Source: Hyphomicrobium sp. (GTDB lineage: Bacteria; Pseudomonadota; Alphaproteobacteria; Rhizobiales; Hyphomicrobiaceae). From it: a stretch of DNA of 64,000 nucleotides. Each line of letters begins with the position of its first letter. The stretch's first letter is position 1. Location of the stretch: positions 200,001 to 264,000 of the forward strand of contig JADJVG010000003.1 of assembly GCA_016716675.1 (NCBI GenBank), read 5' to 3'. Below, piece by piece: positions 52,216 through 61,459 of the stretch. The notes under the pieces are model-generated. The model worked only from the letters and a program-made list of their open reading frames with translations, was not told where the DNA came from and made no database searches. The position numbers and the translations under genes were made by a program.

Positions 52216-53499
52216 ATGCACCACTTCCACTATGTAAACGGCATCCTGCACGCCGAAGATGTCAGCCTCGCCAAGATCGCGCGGGAGGTCGGCACGCCGT
52301 TTTATGTGTACGCGACGGCGACGCTTGAGCGGCACTATGAGGTGCTGGCCAACGCGTTCATCGCGCAGGGTCTCGATCCGCTGATCTGCTTCGCGGTCAA
52401 AGCCAATTCCAATCAGGCGGTACTCGCCACCATGGCGCGGCTGGGCGCCGGCATGGACGTGGTGTCGGAAGGCGAGCTGCGCCGGGCGCGCGCCGCTGGT
52501 GTGCCTGCCAACAAGATCATCTTCGCAGGCGTCGGCAAAACGCGCGAAGAAATGGCCTATGCGCTCGAAGAAGGTATTCACGGCTTCAACGTCGAGGGCG
52601 AACCGGAGCTGTTCGCGCTCAGCGAAGTGGCCGCCGCGCTTGGTAAAGTCGCGAAGATCGCCATTCGCGTCAACCCGGATGTGGACGCCAAAACGCACGC
52701 CAAGATCTCAACCGGAAAAGCCGAAAACAAATTCGGCGTGCACTATGAAGACGCGCGCGCGCTCTATGCCACGGCGGCGAAGCTGCCGGGCATCAAGGTG
52801 TCGGGCATCCATATGCATATCGGCAGCCAGATCACCGATCTTCAGCCCTTCCGTGATGCCTTCAAGCTGCTGCGCGAACTGGCGCTCAATTTGAAGAAAG
52901 ACGGCATCGCACTTGAGCATCTCGACATTGGCGGCGGGCTCGGCGTGCCCTATCGCGGTGCCAACGATGTGCCGCCGCATCCTGATGCCTACGCTGCCGT
53001 GGTCAAGGAACAGCTCGGCGATCTGGGGCTTAGACTTGCATTAGAGCCTGGCCGCATGATCGTCGGCAACGCCGGCATTCTGGTCACCAAGGTCATCTAC
53101 GTGAAGGAAGGTGCCGACAAGACCTTCACGATTGTTGACGCGGCCATGAACGACCTGATCCGGCCGACGCTCTATGAGGCCTATCACGACATCTGGCCGG
53201 TCGAAGAAGCCAAGTCCGAAACGGCGCCCGTGCAGCAGGACATCGTCGGCCCGGTCTGCGAGACCGGCGATTTCCTGGCCGAGGATCGGGCGCTGCCGCC
53301 GTTCGCCCCCGGCGACCTCCTCGCGGTCATGACGGCGGGGGCCTACGGCGCGGTCATGGCATCGACCTACAACACCCGCCTGCTGGTGCCGGAAGTTCTG
53401 GTTAAGGGGGGGGCCTTTGCGGTTATCCGCCCGCGCCCGAGCTATGATGACCTCATTGGGGCCGACCGGCTGCCCGATTGGCTGAACGAGACGGGTTGA
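52216..53499 (+). CDS. lysA: Diaminopimelate decarboxylase
   Basis: PLP enzyme converting meso-diaminopimelate to lysine. From the ATG at 52216 (MHHFHYVNGILHAEDVSL) it has 427 residues; the upstream frame crosses the repeat and is not coding. The PLP lysine lies in ICFAVKANSN (about 60). HIGSQI, the glycine loop LDIGGGLGVPY, EPGRMIVGNAG and the dimer-partner GPVCETGDFLAE with its Cys are intact. It completes the pathway with dapD and dapE. Confidence 0.95.
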   Translation: MHHFHYVNGILHAEDVSLAKIAREVGTPFYVYATATLERHYEVLANAFIAQGLDPLICFAVKANSNQAVLATMARLGAGMDVVSEGELRRARAAGVPANKIIFAGVGKTREEMAYALEEGIHGFNVEGEPELFALSEVAAALGKVAKIAIRVNPDVDAKTHAKISTGKAENKFGVHYEDARALYATAAKLPGIKVSGIHMHIGSQITDLQPFRDAFKLLRELALNLKKDGIALEHLDIGGGLGVPYRGANDVPPHPDAYAAVVKEQLGDLGLRLALEPGRMIVGNAGILVTKVIYVKEGADKTFTIVDAAMNDLIRPTLYEAYHDIWPVEEAKSETAPVQQDIVGPVCETGDFLAEDRALPPFAPGDLLAVMTAGAYGAVMASTYNTRLLVPEVLVKGGAFAVIRPRPSYDDLIGADRLPDWLNETG

Positions 53500-53598
53500 A
53501 CCGGGCGGGCTGAAATAGGCCGGATGTCCAAGGACAAATCCGGATCACCTGTCACTTTGTTAAGGTGCGGCCGGTTGCCCCCGCCGATAATCCGGGGG

Positions 53599-56302
53599 AT
53601 GACGCAACCCGACCCCAAGACCGCAGCACCGGCGGTTCAGCGCGCGTTTGCCCGCAAGGTGCGACTGTCAAAGTGGGCGCTGTTCTTTGAACGGCTGTGG
53701 CCGCGCATGTGGTGGCTGATCGGCCTAGCCAGTTTGTTCGCAGGGCTGTCGTTCGCCGGCGTATGGACCCTGCTGCCACCGGTAGCACACCAGATCGTAC
53801 TGGCGGGCTTTGCGGTCGCGGCGGTTGCTGCCCTCATCTATGCCGCGCGTGTCCATTGGCCGACGCGTGATGAAGCCCGTGCGGCGCATCGAGCGCCGCT
53901 CCGGCGTGCCGCATCGTCCGGCGTCGTCGTATGAAGATCACCTCACCGCACAGACCACGAGCCCGGAGACTGCAGCACTGTGGCAAGCGCATCGCGAGCG
54001 TTTGAAGCGCGCCATCGAACGCTTGAAGGTTGGCAAGCCCAGCCCGCGCGCGGATCGCACGGACCCGTTCGCGGTTCGCGCGTTGCCGCTTCTACTACTG
54101 ATCCCCGCCGCGCTGCTGGTGACGGGCAGCTTGTCGGATCGCTTTGCCTCAGCCTTCCGTTTCAGCAGCGGCGAGATTGGTCCGGGCACGCGCGTTGATG
54201 CCTGGATAACGCCGCCGCCGTATACGGCCGTGCCGCCCGTGTTGCTGGCGGATGGTTCGGTGACCGCAGCCGATCCCGAAGCCTCCGCAAAATTGTACGA
54301 CGTGCCCGAGCGCAGTCTGCTGACGTTGCGCGGCACCGGCTTCGGCGCTGCCGGCATCGCCCTGGAAGTTTTGAGCGATGGCGCCGCCGCGCCCGAAACG
54401 ATCGCCTCCGAGCCTGCCAAAGCGGGTGATACATCGGGCCTCGCGGAAATCCGCTACGAGGTCAAGAAATCAGCGCGCATTCGGGCGCTGTCGGGCACAC
54501 GCGAATTGGCGCGCTGGACGGTCGCGATCATTCCCGATCAGGTGCCGAAGATCACGCTCGATACCAAGAAGTTGGATCGCACGCCGCGCGGCTCCATGAA
54601 GCTCACCTACAAAGCCGAAGACGATTACGGCATCGCCAGCGCAGCCGCCAAGGTGCGTCAGCTCAAAACCAAGAAGACCGACGAGGCGAAAGCCTGGGCG
54701 CAAGCCCCTGCTTTAACCGGGCCACGTCTGCCGCTCGAGCGTCCGCCGGCTCTGCCGCTCAAAATTCCGCGGCCGGGCGCGAAGGCGCTGGAAAGCGCAA
54801 CGCTTCTCGAACTCGGCTCGCACCCCTGGGCGGGTCAGCGGGTCGAGCTGTGGCTCGAAGCCACCGACGTCGGCGGCCAGATCGGCAGAAGCGCGTCCGT
54901 TGAGATGGTGCTGCCGGCGCGGCGCTTTAAGAAGCCGCTGGCACGCGCTGTCGTCGAACAACGCCGGCTGTTGTCGGAGGATTCTCGTAATCGCCCGGCG
55001 GTCGCCCGCGCGCTGGCCGCGCTGACGATGGAGCCGGAAGGCTTCATCGATACGCTTGGCATCTATCTTGGGCTGCGCTCGGTGTATTACCGGCTTGAGC
55101 GCGAGGGCACGCGCGGCGCCATCAACGGGTCGATCGAACAGTTGTGGGAAGTCGCGCTCTCCATTGAAGATGGCGAGCTGTCGGACGCCGAACGCGCCTT
55201 GAAAGAAGCGCAGGACAAGCTGTCGGAAGCGCTGCAGAAGGGCGCTGGAAACGACGAGATCGATAAGCTCATCGCCGAGCTCAAACAGAAGCTCAACGAC
55301 TATCTGCAGCAAATGCAAAAGAACGCCGAGAAGGAAGATCCCGGCGAGCAGGAGCAGAGTCAACAGAACGAAGACCAGCAGCAGCTGCTTGGGGAGAACG
55401 ATCTCGAGCAGATGATGAAAGACCTCGAACGCAACGCCAAGGAAGGCTCGCGCGAGGAAGCTGAGAAGATGCTGGCCGAACTGCGCGAACTCATGGATCG
55501 CCTGCAGGCCGAAACCAAGGAAAGCCGTGCCGAAAACCAGCGCGCCAAAGAGATGATGAAGAAGCTGGGCCAGCTCGACGATCTGGCCAACAAGCAGCAG
55601 AAGCTCATGGACGAAACCTTCGGCGAGAAGAAGAACGAAGACGGCAATCTCGAAGGCGGTGAGCAGCCTGACGAAGGCGGCGGTATGGACACGCAGGACG
55701 GCAAGTCCGGTAAAGCCGGCAAGGGTCAGAAGAAGCCGCAGAAGGGCGCTCCGCAACAAGGCGACAACCAGGGCGGCGAAGCCAGCGAAGGCCAGGAAGG
55801 CGAGAACGGCGAAAACCCAGGCTCGCGGCAAAAGGGCGGTCAGGCCAATCTAGCGCAACGCCAATCCGAACTGCGCAAACAACTCGACAAGCTCAGGAAG
55901 GACCTGGACGAGATGGGCGCGGGCGACCCTGAAAAGCTCGATAAAGCCGATGAGGCGATGGGCGAAGCTGAGAACGCGCTGGAACAAGGCGATAACGAAG
56001 AGGCCGCCGCGCAGCAGGGCGAGGCGCTGGAGCAGATGCGCCAGAACGCTCAGAAAATGGCCGAGCAGTTGCAGAAGAACGCGCAGCAGCGCATGGGCCG
56101 CGGCGGCGACACCCCGCGTGATCCGCTCGGCCGGCCGCAGCGTGCTGAAGGACCCGATCTCGGCACGTCCGTGAAGGTGCCCGATGCGATCGACGCGCAG
56201 CGCGCACGAGAGATCCTCGATGAATTGCGCAAGCGCTCGGGCGAGGCCCTGCGGCCGCCCTCCGAGCTTGATTACATCGACCGGCTGTTGAAGCGGTTCT
56301 AG
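53599..56302 (+). pseudogene. TIGR02302-type membrane protein, split by a one-base frameshift
   Basis: Large alphaproteobacterial protein of unknown function. The N-terminal frame (from ATG 53599) has two membrane spans (WWLIGLASLFAGLSFAGVW, IVLAGFAVAAVAALIYAA) and reads to WPTRDEA. The rest (RRIERRSGVPHRP onward) lies in the next frame from about 53884. One extra base in the GCCCG run (53876-53880) explains it. The long second part has another span near 54080-54140, a Pro-rich region and a very charged Gln/Glu-rich coiled-coil region (about 55180-56090). It follows lysA, as is usual. A late start could still produce most of the protein. Confidence 0.7.
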
Positions 56303-56306
56303 GGCG

Positions 56307-56924
56307 TCACTGCGTCGCCACTGTTTCCGTGGCGGCGCGCAGTTCGACGGTCTGGAGATAGGCGGGGCGCGCTTGAATGCGCGCAATGTAGTCGGTCACG
56401 TTGCCGGCGGGAATGTCCCAGTGGGTATTCTTCGCCCAATTCGCCAAATGGCCGAAGAGCAGATCCGGCACGGTGAACTGGTCGCCCATGACGTAAGCGC
56501 GATCGCCCAAGCGCGTCGAAAGCGAAGTCAACGCGCGGTCGAAATCGAACTTGCAGGCGCGCTTGACGTCGGGCACGCGCAGCTCTTTGGGCAGCGCAAA
56601 GGTGTGCTTGGACGCAACCCACAAGCTCAGCTCAACATCATCGACCGCGAATTGCGTGAAGCTGTCTTGATGCGCACGCTGAATGGTGCCCGCCGGAAAC
56701 GTCAGTTTGCCGTGCTTGTCGGCGAGATACTGGCAGATGGCGACTGAGTCGATAATTGTATCGTTGCCGTCTTTGAGCACCGGCACCTTCAACGACGGAT
56801 TGACCGCCGCGAGCTTGGGATCGCGCGGCGCCGTCGGATCATGATCGAACGCTTGTCCCAGTTCGTTCAGCATCCAGGCCACACGGAAGGCGCGCGTTTT
56901 CAGAGGACCGATAATCGTATACAT
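56307..56924 (-). CDS. Glutathione S-transferase family protein
   Basis: 205 residues. N-terminal thioredoxin-fold (MYTIIGPLKTRAFRVAWMLNELG), cis-Pro region SLKVPVLKDGND and the SVAICQYLAD glutathione-contacting Asp-Ser equivalents, then an all-helical C-terminal domain with YVMGDQFTVPDLLFGHLANWA. A cytosolic detoxification or thiol-transfer enzyme; the substrate is unknown. It is convergent with the TIGR02302-type gene with 4 bases between stops. Confidence 0.9.
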   Translation of the reverse strand: MYTIIGPLKTRAFRVAWMLNELGQAFDHDPTAPRDPKLAAVNPSLKVPVLKDGNDTIIDSVAICQYLADKHGKLTFPAGTIQRAHQDSFTQFAVDDVELSLWVASKHTFALPKELRVPDVKRACKFDFDRALTSLSTRLGDRAYVMGDQFTVPDLLFGHLANWAKNTHWDIPAGNVTDYIARIQARPAYLQTVELRAATETVATQ

Positions 56925-56961
56925 GTGGCGTTCCTGTTGCGGTTGATCGCTGCGGCAGTCG

Positions 56962-57924
56962 TTATCGTGCGGCCAGTTCCGGTACGAAGCGCACGTAGAA
57001 CCCGCCGATCACTTGATGGCTGGTCAACCGTGTCGATGCCCATCCGCCCGGCGGCTCTTCGCCTGACCACCAGCGTGAGAACTGACGCCACATATCGAAC
57101 GGCAACCAATTGCCATCGACGCCTGTGACCGGCGCTTCGTAATCGGCGAGCGTGAATTTGTATTCGAGGAAGACCGATCCCGTCGCGAGGCGGAACTCCA
57201 TGCCGAACAGCGCCTGGCCGTTGAGGCCGGTGTATTGGTATTCGTAGGTGCGCGTTGGATCGGTTTTCAGATGGATCTCGGAATGCGGCAGCGAGATGCC
57301 GCCGCCCACGCCGACATACGGTGAGAACTGGCCAAAGCTGCCGAGCCGCATCAAAGCGTTCAGCGTCAGCATGTTGTGGCCGTGCGAGAATTCCAGCTTG
57401 CTGAAATAGTCTTGGACCTTGACGACTTCCGGCGCCGGCTTGCCGTTAAGCGTGCCGGTGAATTTGGTGTCGGTCGTCATCGGCGCGTAGGCTTTGGAAT
57501 GTGTGAAGTCGATCATCGTTCCAAAGCGGCCGCCCTCCGTCCAGCGCTGAATGCGGGCGCCGTAATACAGCGGATTATCGAACGGCTTCGTGTACCATTC
57601 GACGTTCGGGATCGTCAGGTCGTGCAGACCTTCCTTTTTCAGATGGAAGTCACTCGGATAATGGTACGGCGCACCGAGGTAGGCGCCGAAGGTGGATTCG
57701 CGGCCCGGCGCATAGGCTGGCGATCGCGATGCCTCAGCGCCAGCGCTGTCGGATGCCGCTGACGAGGCTTGCCCCGTCGGCAGAGCGGCGGCCAGGACGA
57801 TCAGCCCAATCGCGGCGGCGGCTGCCGCACATTCCAGTGCCCGGCCAGCGCCAATGGATTGCCGCATCCCGGCAGGTACGCAAGCGTGGCTCAGTGCAGA
57901 GCCTGTCAGTGTTGGTTGTGTCAT
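56962..57924 (-). CDS. Outer-membrane beta-barrel protein (lipid A oxidase-like)
   Basis: 320 residues from the ATG at 57924; a longer upstream frame has no support. A hydrophobic segment (AAAAAAIGLIVLAAALP) near residue 40 is a signal or anchor. The following domain has barrel-type strands and blocks such as FGAYLGAPYHYPSDFHLKK, VEWYTKPFDNPLYYGARIQRW, MIDFTHSKAYA and YVGVGGGISLPHSEI. These resemble small barrel proteins annotated lipid A oxidase in Rhizobiales, but the catalytic identity is uncertain. The upstream depolymerase-like gene is on the same strand. Confidence 0.5.
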   Translation of the reverse strand: MTQPTLTGSALSHACVPAGMRQSIGAGRALECAAAAAAIGLIVLAAALPTGQASSAASDSAGAEASRSPAYAPGRESTFGAYLGAPYHYPSDFHLKKEGLHDLTIPNVEWYTKPFDNPLYYGARIQRWTEGGRFGTMIDFTHSKAYAPMTTDTKFTGTLNGKPAPEVVKVQDYFSKLEFSHGHNMLTLNALMRLGSFGQFSPYVGVGGGISLPHSEIHLKTDPTRTYEYQYTGLNGQALFGMEFRLATGSVFLEYKFTLADYEAPVTGVDGNWLPFDMWRQFSRWWSGEEPPGGWASTRLTSHQVIGGFYVRFVPELAAR

Positions 57925-58006
57925 GGCGCGGCGTCCCCCGATTTGGTCCGTTCCTGCCAGATCGCGCTGTCCCCGTAAAGGCTTGCGCCGCTCCCGCTGA
58001 CAGCGC

Positions 58007-59120
58007 TCAGGAGACAGATCCCTTCTGCCGCAGCGCTTCCAGCATCGCCCGCACCGCCAAGATTTGCGGCGCATCGCGCGTCAAATAATCATTGCCGGTA
58101 TATCCCCACCAGTCCCAGCATCCTTGCGGATTTGAGACGGTCGTCGCGACCTGCGGAAACAGGACGATCAGGTTGTTGGTATCGGCCCAACGCGCGAAAC
58201 CCGTCTCTTTGATGAAGGTATCGCCGACGGCGTCACGGTTCTGCGCGCAACCATGAAACGCGATATGCACGCGGCATCCGCCCGTGCTTGCGCAACTCTG
58301 CGGTATGTAGACGACGCCTTTTTTCGCCAACCCGTTGGAGGCCGCCCCCGCACGGTAGGGGCTCTGGTCGAATTCCACGTATTTGGCCTTGGCTGCCCGA
58401 ACCGGCTGGCTGCAGCGCCCCATAGATGAAATTCAACAGGGCGCCGGCTTGATCGTAGTCGCAATCGACCACATACGGCTCGCCCGAGCGTCCGCAAGCG
58501 CCGCCTGCGGATTCGGTCACGAAGGCATGACCGGCCGGCATGGTATCGACCAGAAGGATGTTGGCCGCCGGCACGCCGAGCTTGGCGTAGAACGCGGCGG
58601 CGCGTTTGACGATGGTCGGCACGACGGTGTTATCCGCGGTGCCTGAGAAGAGATAGACGCGGTCGGTGACGACATCGCTGATCGGATCGATCTCACCTTT
58701 GGCGGAGCGTTGCTTGGCCTTTTCGGCGAGCGTATCCGGATCGCCGACACCCCATGCACTGAGGAGATCGAGCATGCAGCCGTTGACGGCTTTGCTCAGA
58801 TTGAGAAACGCGGTGCCGGGCCCCGGCATCGAATCCGCAAACACGCTTTCCGAGCATCCGTAAGGCCCGCCCGCGATAATGGCAGCGCCGACCACGAGCT
58901 TGGCGTGCGCCATCTCAAATTGACCGGCCATGTAGGCGCCAGACGATATGCCCGAAACCGATGTCGCGTCGATGGTGGCGCCCAACGCCGGCAGCGGGGC
59001 TTGCTGCGCTTTGACGCCGCCGGTAGGGGGCGTCGGCCAATAGGCGGCGATGATGACGGCCAGCATGGCGAATGCCACCCCCCACCACCACACAATGGCC
59101 CGACGAAAATTTTCCAGCAT
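58007..59120 (-). pseudogene. PHB depolymerase-like exported esterase, frameshifted
   Basis: From the ATG at 59120 (GAGGAAC upstream) there is an N-terminal membrane segment (VWWWGVAFAMLAVIIAAYW), then the nucleophile motif GISSGAYMAGQ (GxSxG), SGTADNTVVP with the acid, and PAGHAFVTESAGG with the base. This frame runs off after IYGALQP. The second frame continues QPVRAAKAKYVEFDQSPYR, GVVYIPQSC, HIAFHGCAQNRDAVGDTF and GCWDWWGYTGNDY to the stop. A 4-base tandem duplication (CAGC twice on the minus strand, about 58408-58415) causes the shift. The intact gene would encode an extracellular poly(hydroxyalkanoate) depolymerase-like enzyme of about 370 residues. Confidence 0.75.
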
Positions 59121-59195
59121 TGACCGGTTCCTCGACCTGCGACGCGCCGGCAATCTAAGCGCTCCGCACTCCGGCGAATACCCTACCAAATGCCG

Positions 59196-61454
59196 CTATT
59201 TAAGGCGTACCGAAACCCGATCCACCTTGCCGTTGGCGTCAATCACCGTGACTTTTGCGAAGCCTGCGCCCGGCGGTTGCCACGTCACGTCACGGGCATG
59301 CGGGTCCGACTGAATTGGAGCGCCGTCGACGAGCCAAGTTAGCGGCAGCGCGCCGCCATCGGCTTTGAGGATCAAGGGTTCGTTGCCGAGATCAGCGGTT
59401 TCGATTTCGGAGCGGTCGGGCGGAAATGCGATCAGGACGGACGGTTCGAGGAACGGCCCCGTGGGCACATCTTCGCCCGGCTCCCGCCAGTGGGCGAGTG
59501 GCGCTGGCAAATCCGCGGCAGACATGGTGATCGCGCCTTTCGGCGGACCCGGCAGCGGCGTGCGCTTGCGCGCGACGCGCTCGAAAGCGTCGAACAGAAT
59601 GGGTGCTGCGGCCGTGCGGCCCATCATGCCCGGCACGCTGGTGCCATCAGCGCGGCCAACCCATACCGCAATGACATGGCGGCCGTCGTAGCCGATCGCC
59701 CAGGCATCGCGATAGCCATACGAGGTGCCGGTTTTGTAGGCGAAGCGTCCGCCCTTGGCGTTCAGCGGGGGCGGTGCATCTTTCAGAATATCGGTGACGT
59801 ACCACGCGGCGAGCGGCGACATCAGCCGGTGGGCGTTGACCATCTGCTTGACGCGTGTCGGCAGCAGAGACTTGCCGCGTTCGTCATAGCGATGGGTGAG
59901 CGCGATGGAATCGCCGCTGCGCGCTAGGCTCGCGTAAAGCTGGGTCAGGTCGCGCAGCGTCAGTCCCGTGCCGCCGAGCGCCATCGCGAGGGTCGGTTCC
60001 GACTTATCAGGAAAGCGCGCCGTCACGCCGGCGCGGCGGAAGCGGCCGACGAGTTTGCCGGGACCAACGCGCGATAGCACGCGCACAGCCGGGATGTTCA
60101 GCGATTGCGACAGTGCTTCGCGCATCGAAATGGTGCCGTGATAACCTTCATCGAAGTTCTTCGGCGCGTAATTGCCGAAGCGCATCGGGCGGTCTTCGAT
60201 CAGCGTCTCGGGGTGAGCGAATCCGGCTTCGAAACTCAAACCATAGATGAACGGCTTCAGCGTTGATCCCGGCGAGCGGACCGCCGTCACCATATCGACA
60301 GCGCCTTGACGATCTTGTTCAAAATATCCCGCCGAGCCGACCTGCGCCAGAATTTCGCCCGTCGTGTGATCCGCGACGACGATGGCGGCCGAGATTTTAT
60401 CGCCTTGTAGATTTGCCTGTTCGGCGGCGAGCTTTTCAAGCGAAGCCTGCAGTGTTGCGTCGATCGTAAGTTTGATTGTCTTTTGCGCTGGGTGCGCCGC
60501 CACTTCTGTCTCTGTCAGATGCGGCGCAAGTGTCGGGAATGCCATCCGCGCGCGGGGCACGCGCTCGGCGATGGCTTTGGTCGCTTCGGCGTTGGTAATG
60601 ACACCCGCTTCGACAGCTCGCTTCAGCACGCGATCGCGGGCGCGCTTTGCGGCCTCTGGATTGCGGTCCAGGCGGCGCATCTCAGGCGATTGCGGCAGTG
60701 CCACAAGCAATGCCGCCTGGCCGATCGATAGGTGGCGCGGCTCCTTGCCGAAGTAGGCAATCGAAGCGGCGCGCACACCTTCCAGATTGCCGCCGAATGG
60801 TGCCAGCCTCAGATACAGCCGCAAAATCTCGTGTTTCGAAAGCGCGCGTTCCAGCTGGATGGCGCGCACCATCTGGCGGAGTTTGCCGCCCGCGGTGCGT
60901 TCGTGTTTTCCGTCCAGTAGCCGCGCCACCTGCATCGTCAACGTCGAGCCGCCCGAGACGAGGCGGCGGTGCATCGCCAGTTGTACGACGGCACGCAGCA
61001 GGCCCTGCGGATCAACGCCGTGATGGGCGTAGAACCGCTGATCCTCGAAGGCAAACAGCATTTTCAAATAATTCTGGTCAACATCCTTTGGGTCGAGCGG
61101 CAGCCGCCAGCGGCCGTCCGCCGTCGTGAAGGCGCGCAGCAGGCGGTCTTCCCGATCGACGACGGTGACTGATTCATGGCGGGCAGCCTCGAGCGGCAAC
61201 GGCCCAATCTCGGCGAGCGTCTTGGTATAAACGCCGTAGGCCGTGGCGCTGCCAATAGCGAGCAGCGCTAGCACAGCAAATCCGGCACGGCGAAGCGTGA
61301 TGCGCTTCTGCCGCCCGCCCGTCTCTCCGTCGGGAGAGGATGGGGCGGGAAGATGCGCCTCGTCGTGACCAACAGCCGCCACATCCCGGCTCTCTCCCTT
61401 GGATGAGAGAGAGCCGGTGGTGCGGAGATATTGGATCAAGGCGCGAAGCCGCAC
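59196..61454 (-). CDS. pbpC: Penicillin-binding protein 1C
   Basis: Class A PBP, usually paired with an alpha-2-macroglobulin gene. 752 residues starting with GTG at 61452-61454; GAAGGAG lies 8 bases upstream. One membrane span (AGFAVLALLAIGSATAYGVY, residues about 57-76). GT51 motifs are FEDQRFYAHHGVD and GGSTLTMQVARLL; transpeptidase motifs are SPGSTLKPFIYG, SLN and KTGTSYGYRDAWAIGY. The C-terminal PBP1C-specific beta domain (PLTWLVDGAPI...) is present. It starts 5 bases after the alpha-2-macroglobulin stop. Confidence 0.94.
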   Translation of the reverse strand: MRLRALIQYLRTTGSLSSKGESRDVAAVGHDEAHLPAPSSPDGETGGRQKRITLRRAGFAVLALLAIGSATAYGVYTKTLAEIGPLPLEAARHESVTVVDREDRLLRAFTTADGRWRLPLDPKDVDQNYLKMLFAFEDQRFYAHHGVDPQGLLRAVVQLAMHRRLVSGGSTLTMQVARLLDGKHERTAGGKLRQMVRAIQLERALSKHEILRLYLRLAPFGGNLEGVRAASIAYFGKEPRHLSIGQAALLVALPQSPEMRRLDRNPEAAKRARDRVLKRAVEAGVITNAEATKAIAERVPRARMAFPTLAPHLTETEVAAHPAQKTIKLTIDATLQASLEKLAAEQANLQGDKISAAIVVADHTTGEILAQVGSAGYFEQDRQGAVDMVTAVRSPGSTLKPFIYGLSFEAGFAHPETLIEDRPMRFGNYAPKNFDEGYHGTISMREALSQSLNIPAVRVLSRVGPGKLVGRFRRAGVTARFPDKSEPTLAMALGGTGLTLRDLTQLYASLARSGDSIALTHRYDERGKSLLPTRVKQMVNAHRLMSPLAAWYVTDILKDAPPPLNAKGGRFAYKTGTSYGYRDAWAIGYDGRHVIAVWVGRADGTSVPGMMGRTAAAPILFDAFERVARKRTPLPGPPKGAITMSAADLPAPLAHWREPGEDVPTGPFLEPSVLIAFPPDRSEIETADLGNEPLILKADGGALPLTWLVDGAPIQSDPHARDVTWQPPGAGFAKVTVIDANGKVDRVSVRLK

Positions 61455-61459
61455 GGTGC

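Noticed and set aside
54713..55831. Leucine-rich minus-strand frame that looks like a membrane protein
   Set aside because: It is the complement of the Gln/Glu/Lys-rich coiled-coil region of the TIGR02302-type gene; GAG/CAG codons read as Leu on the other strand.
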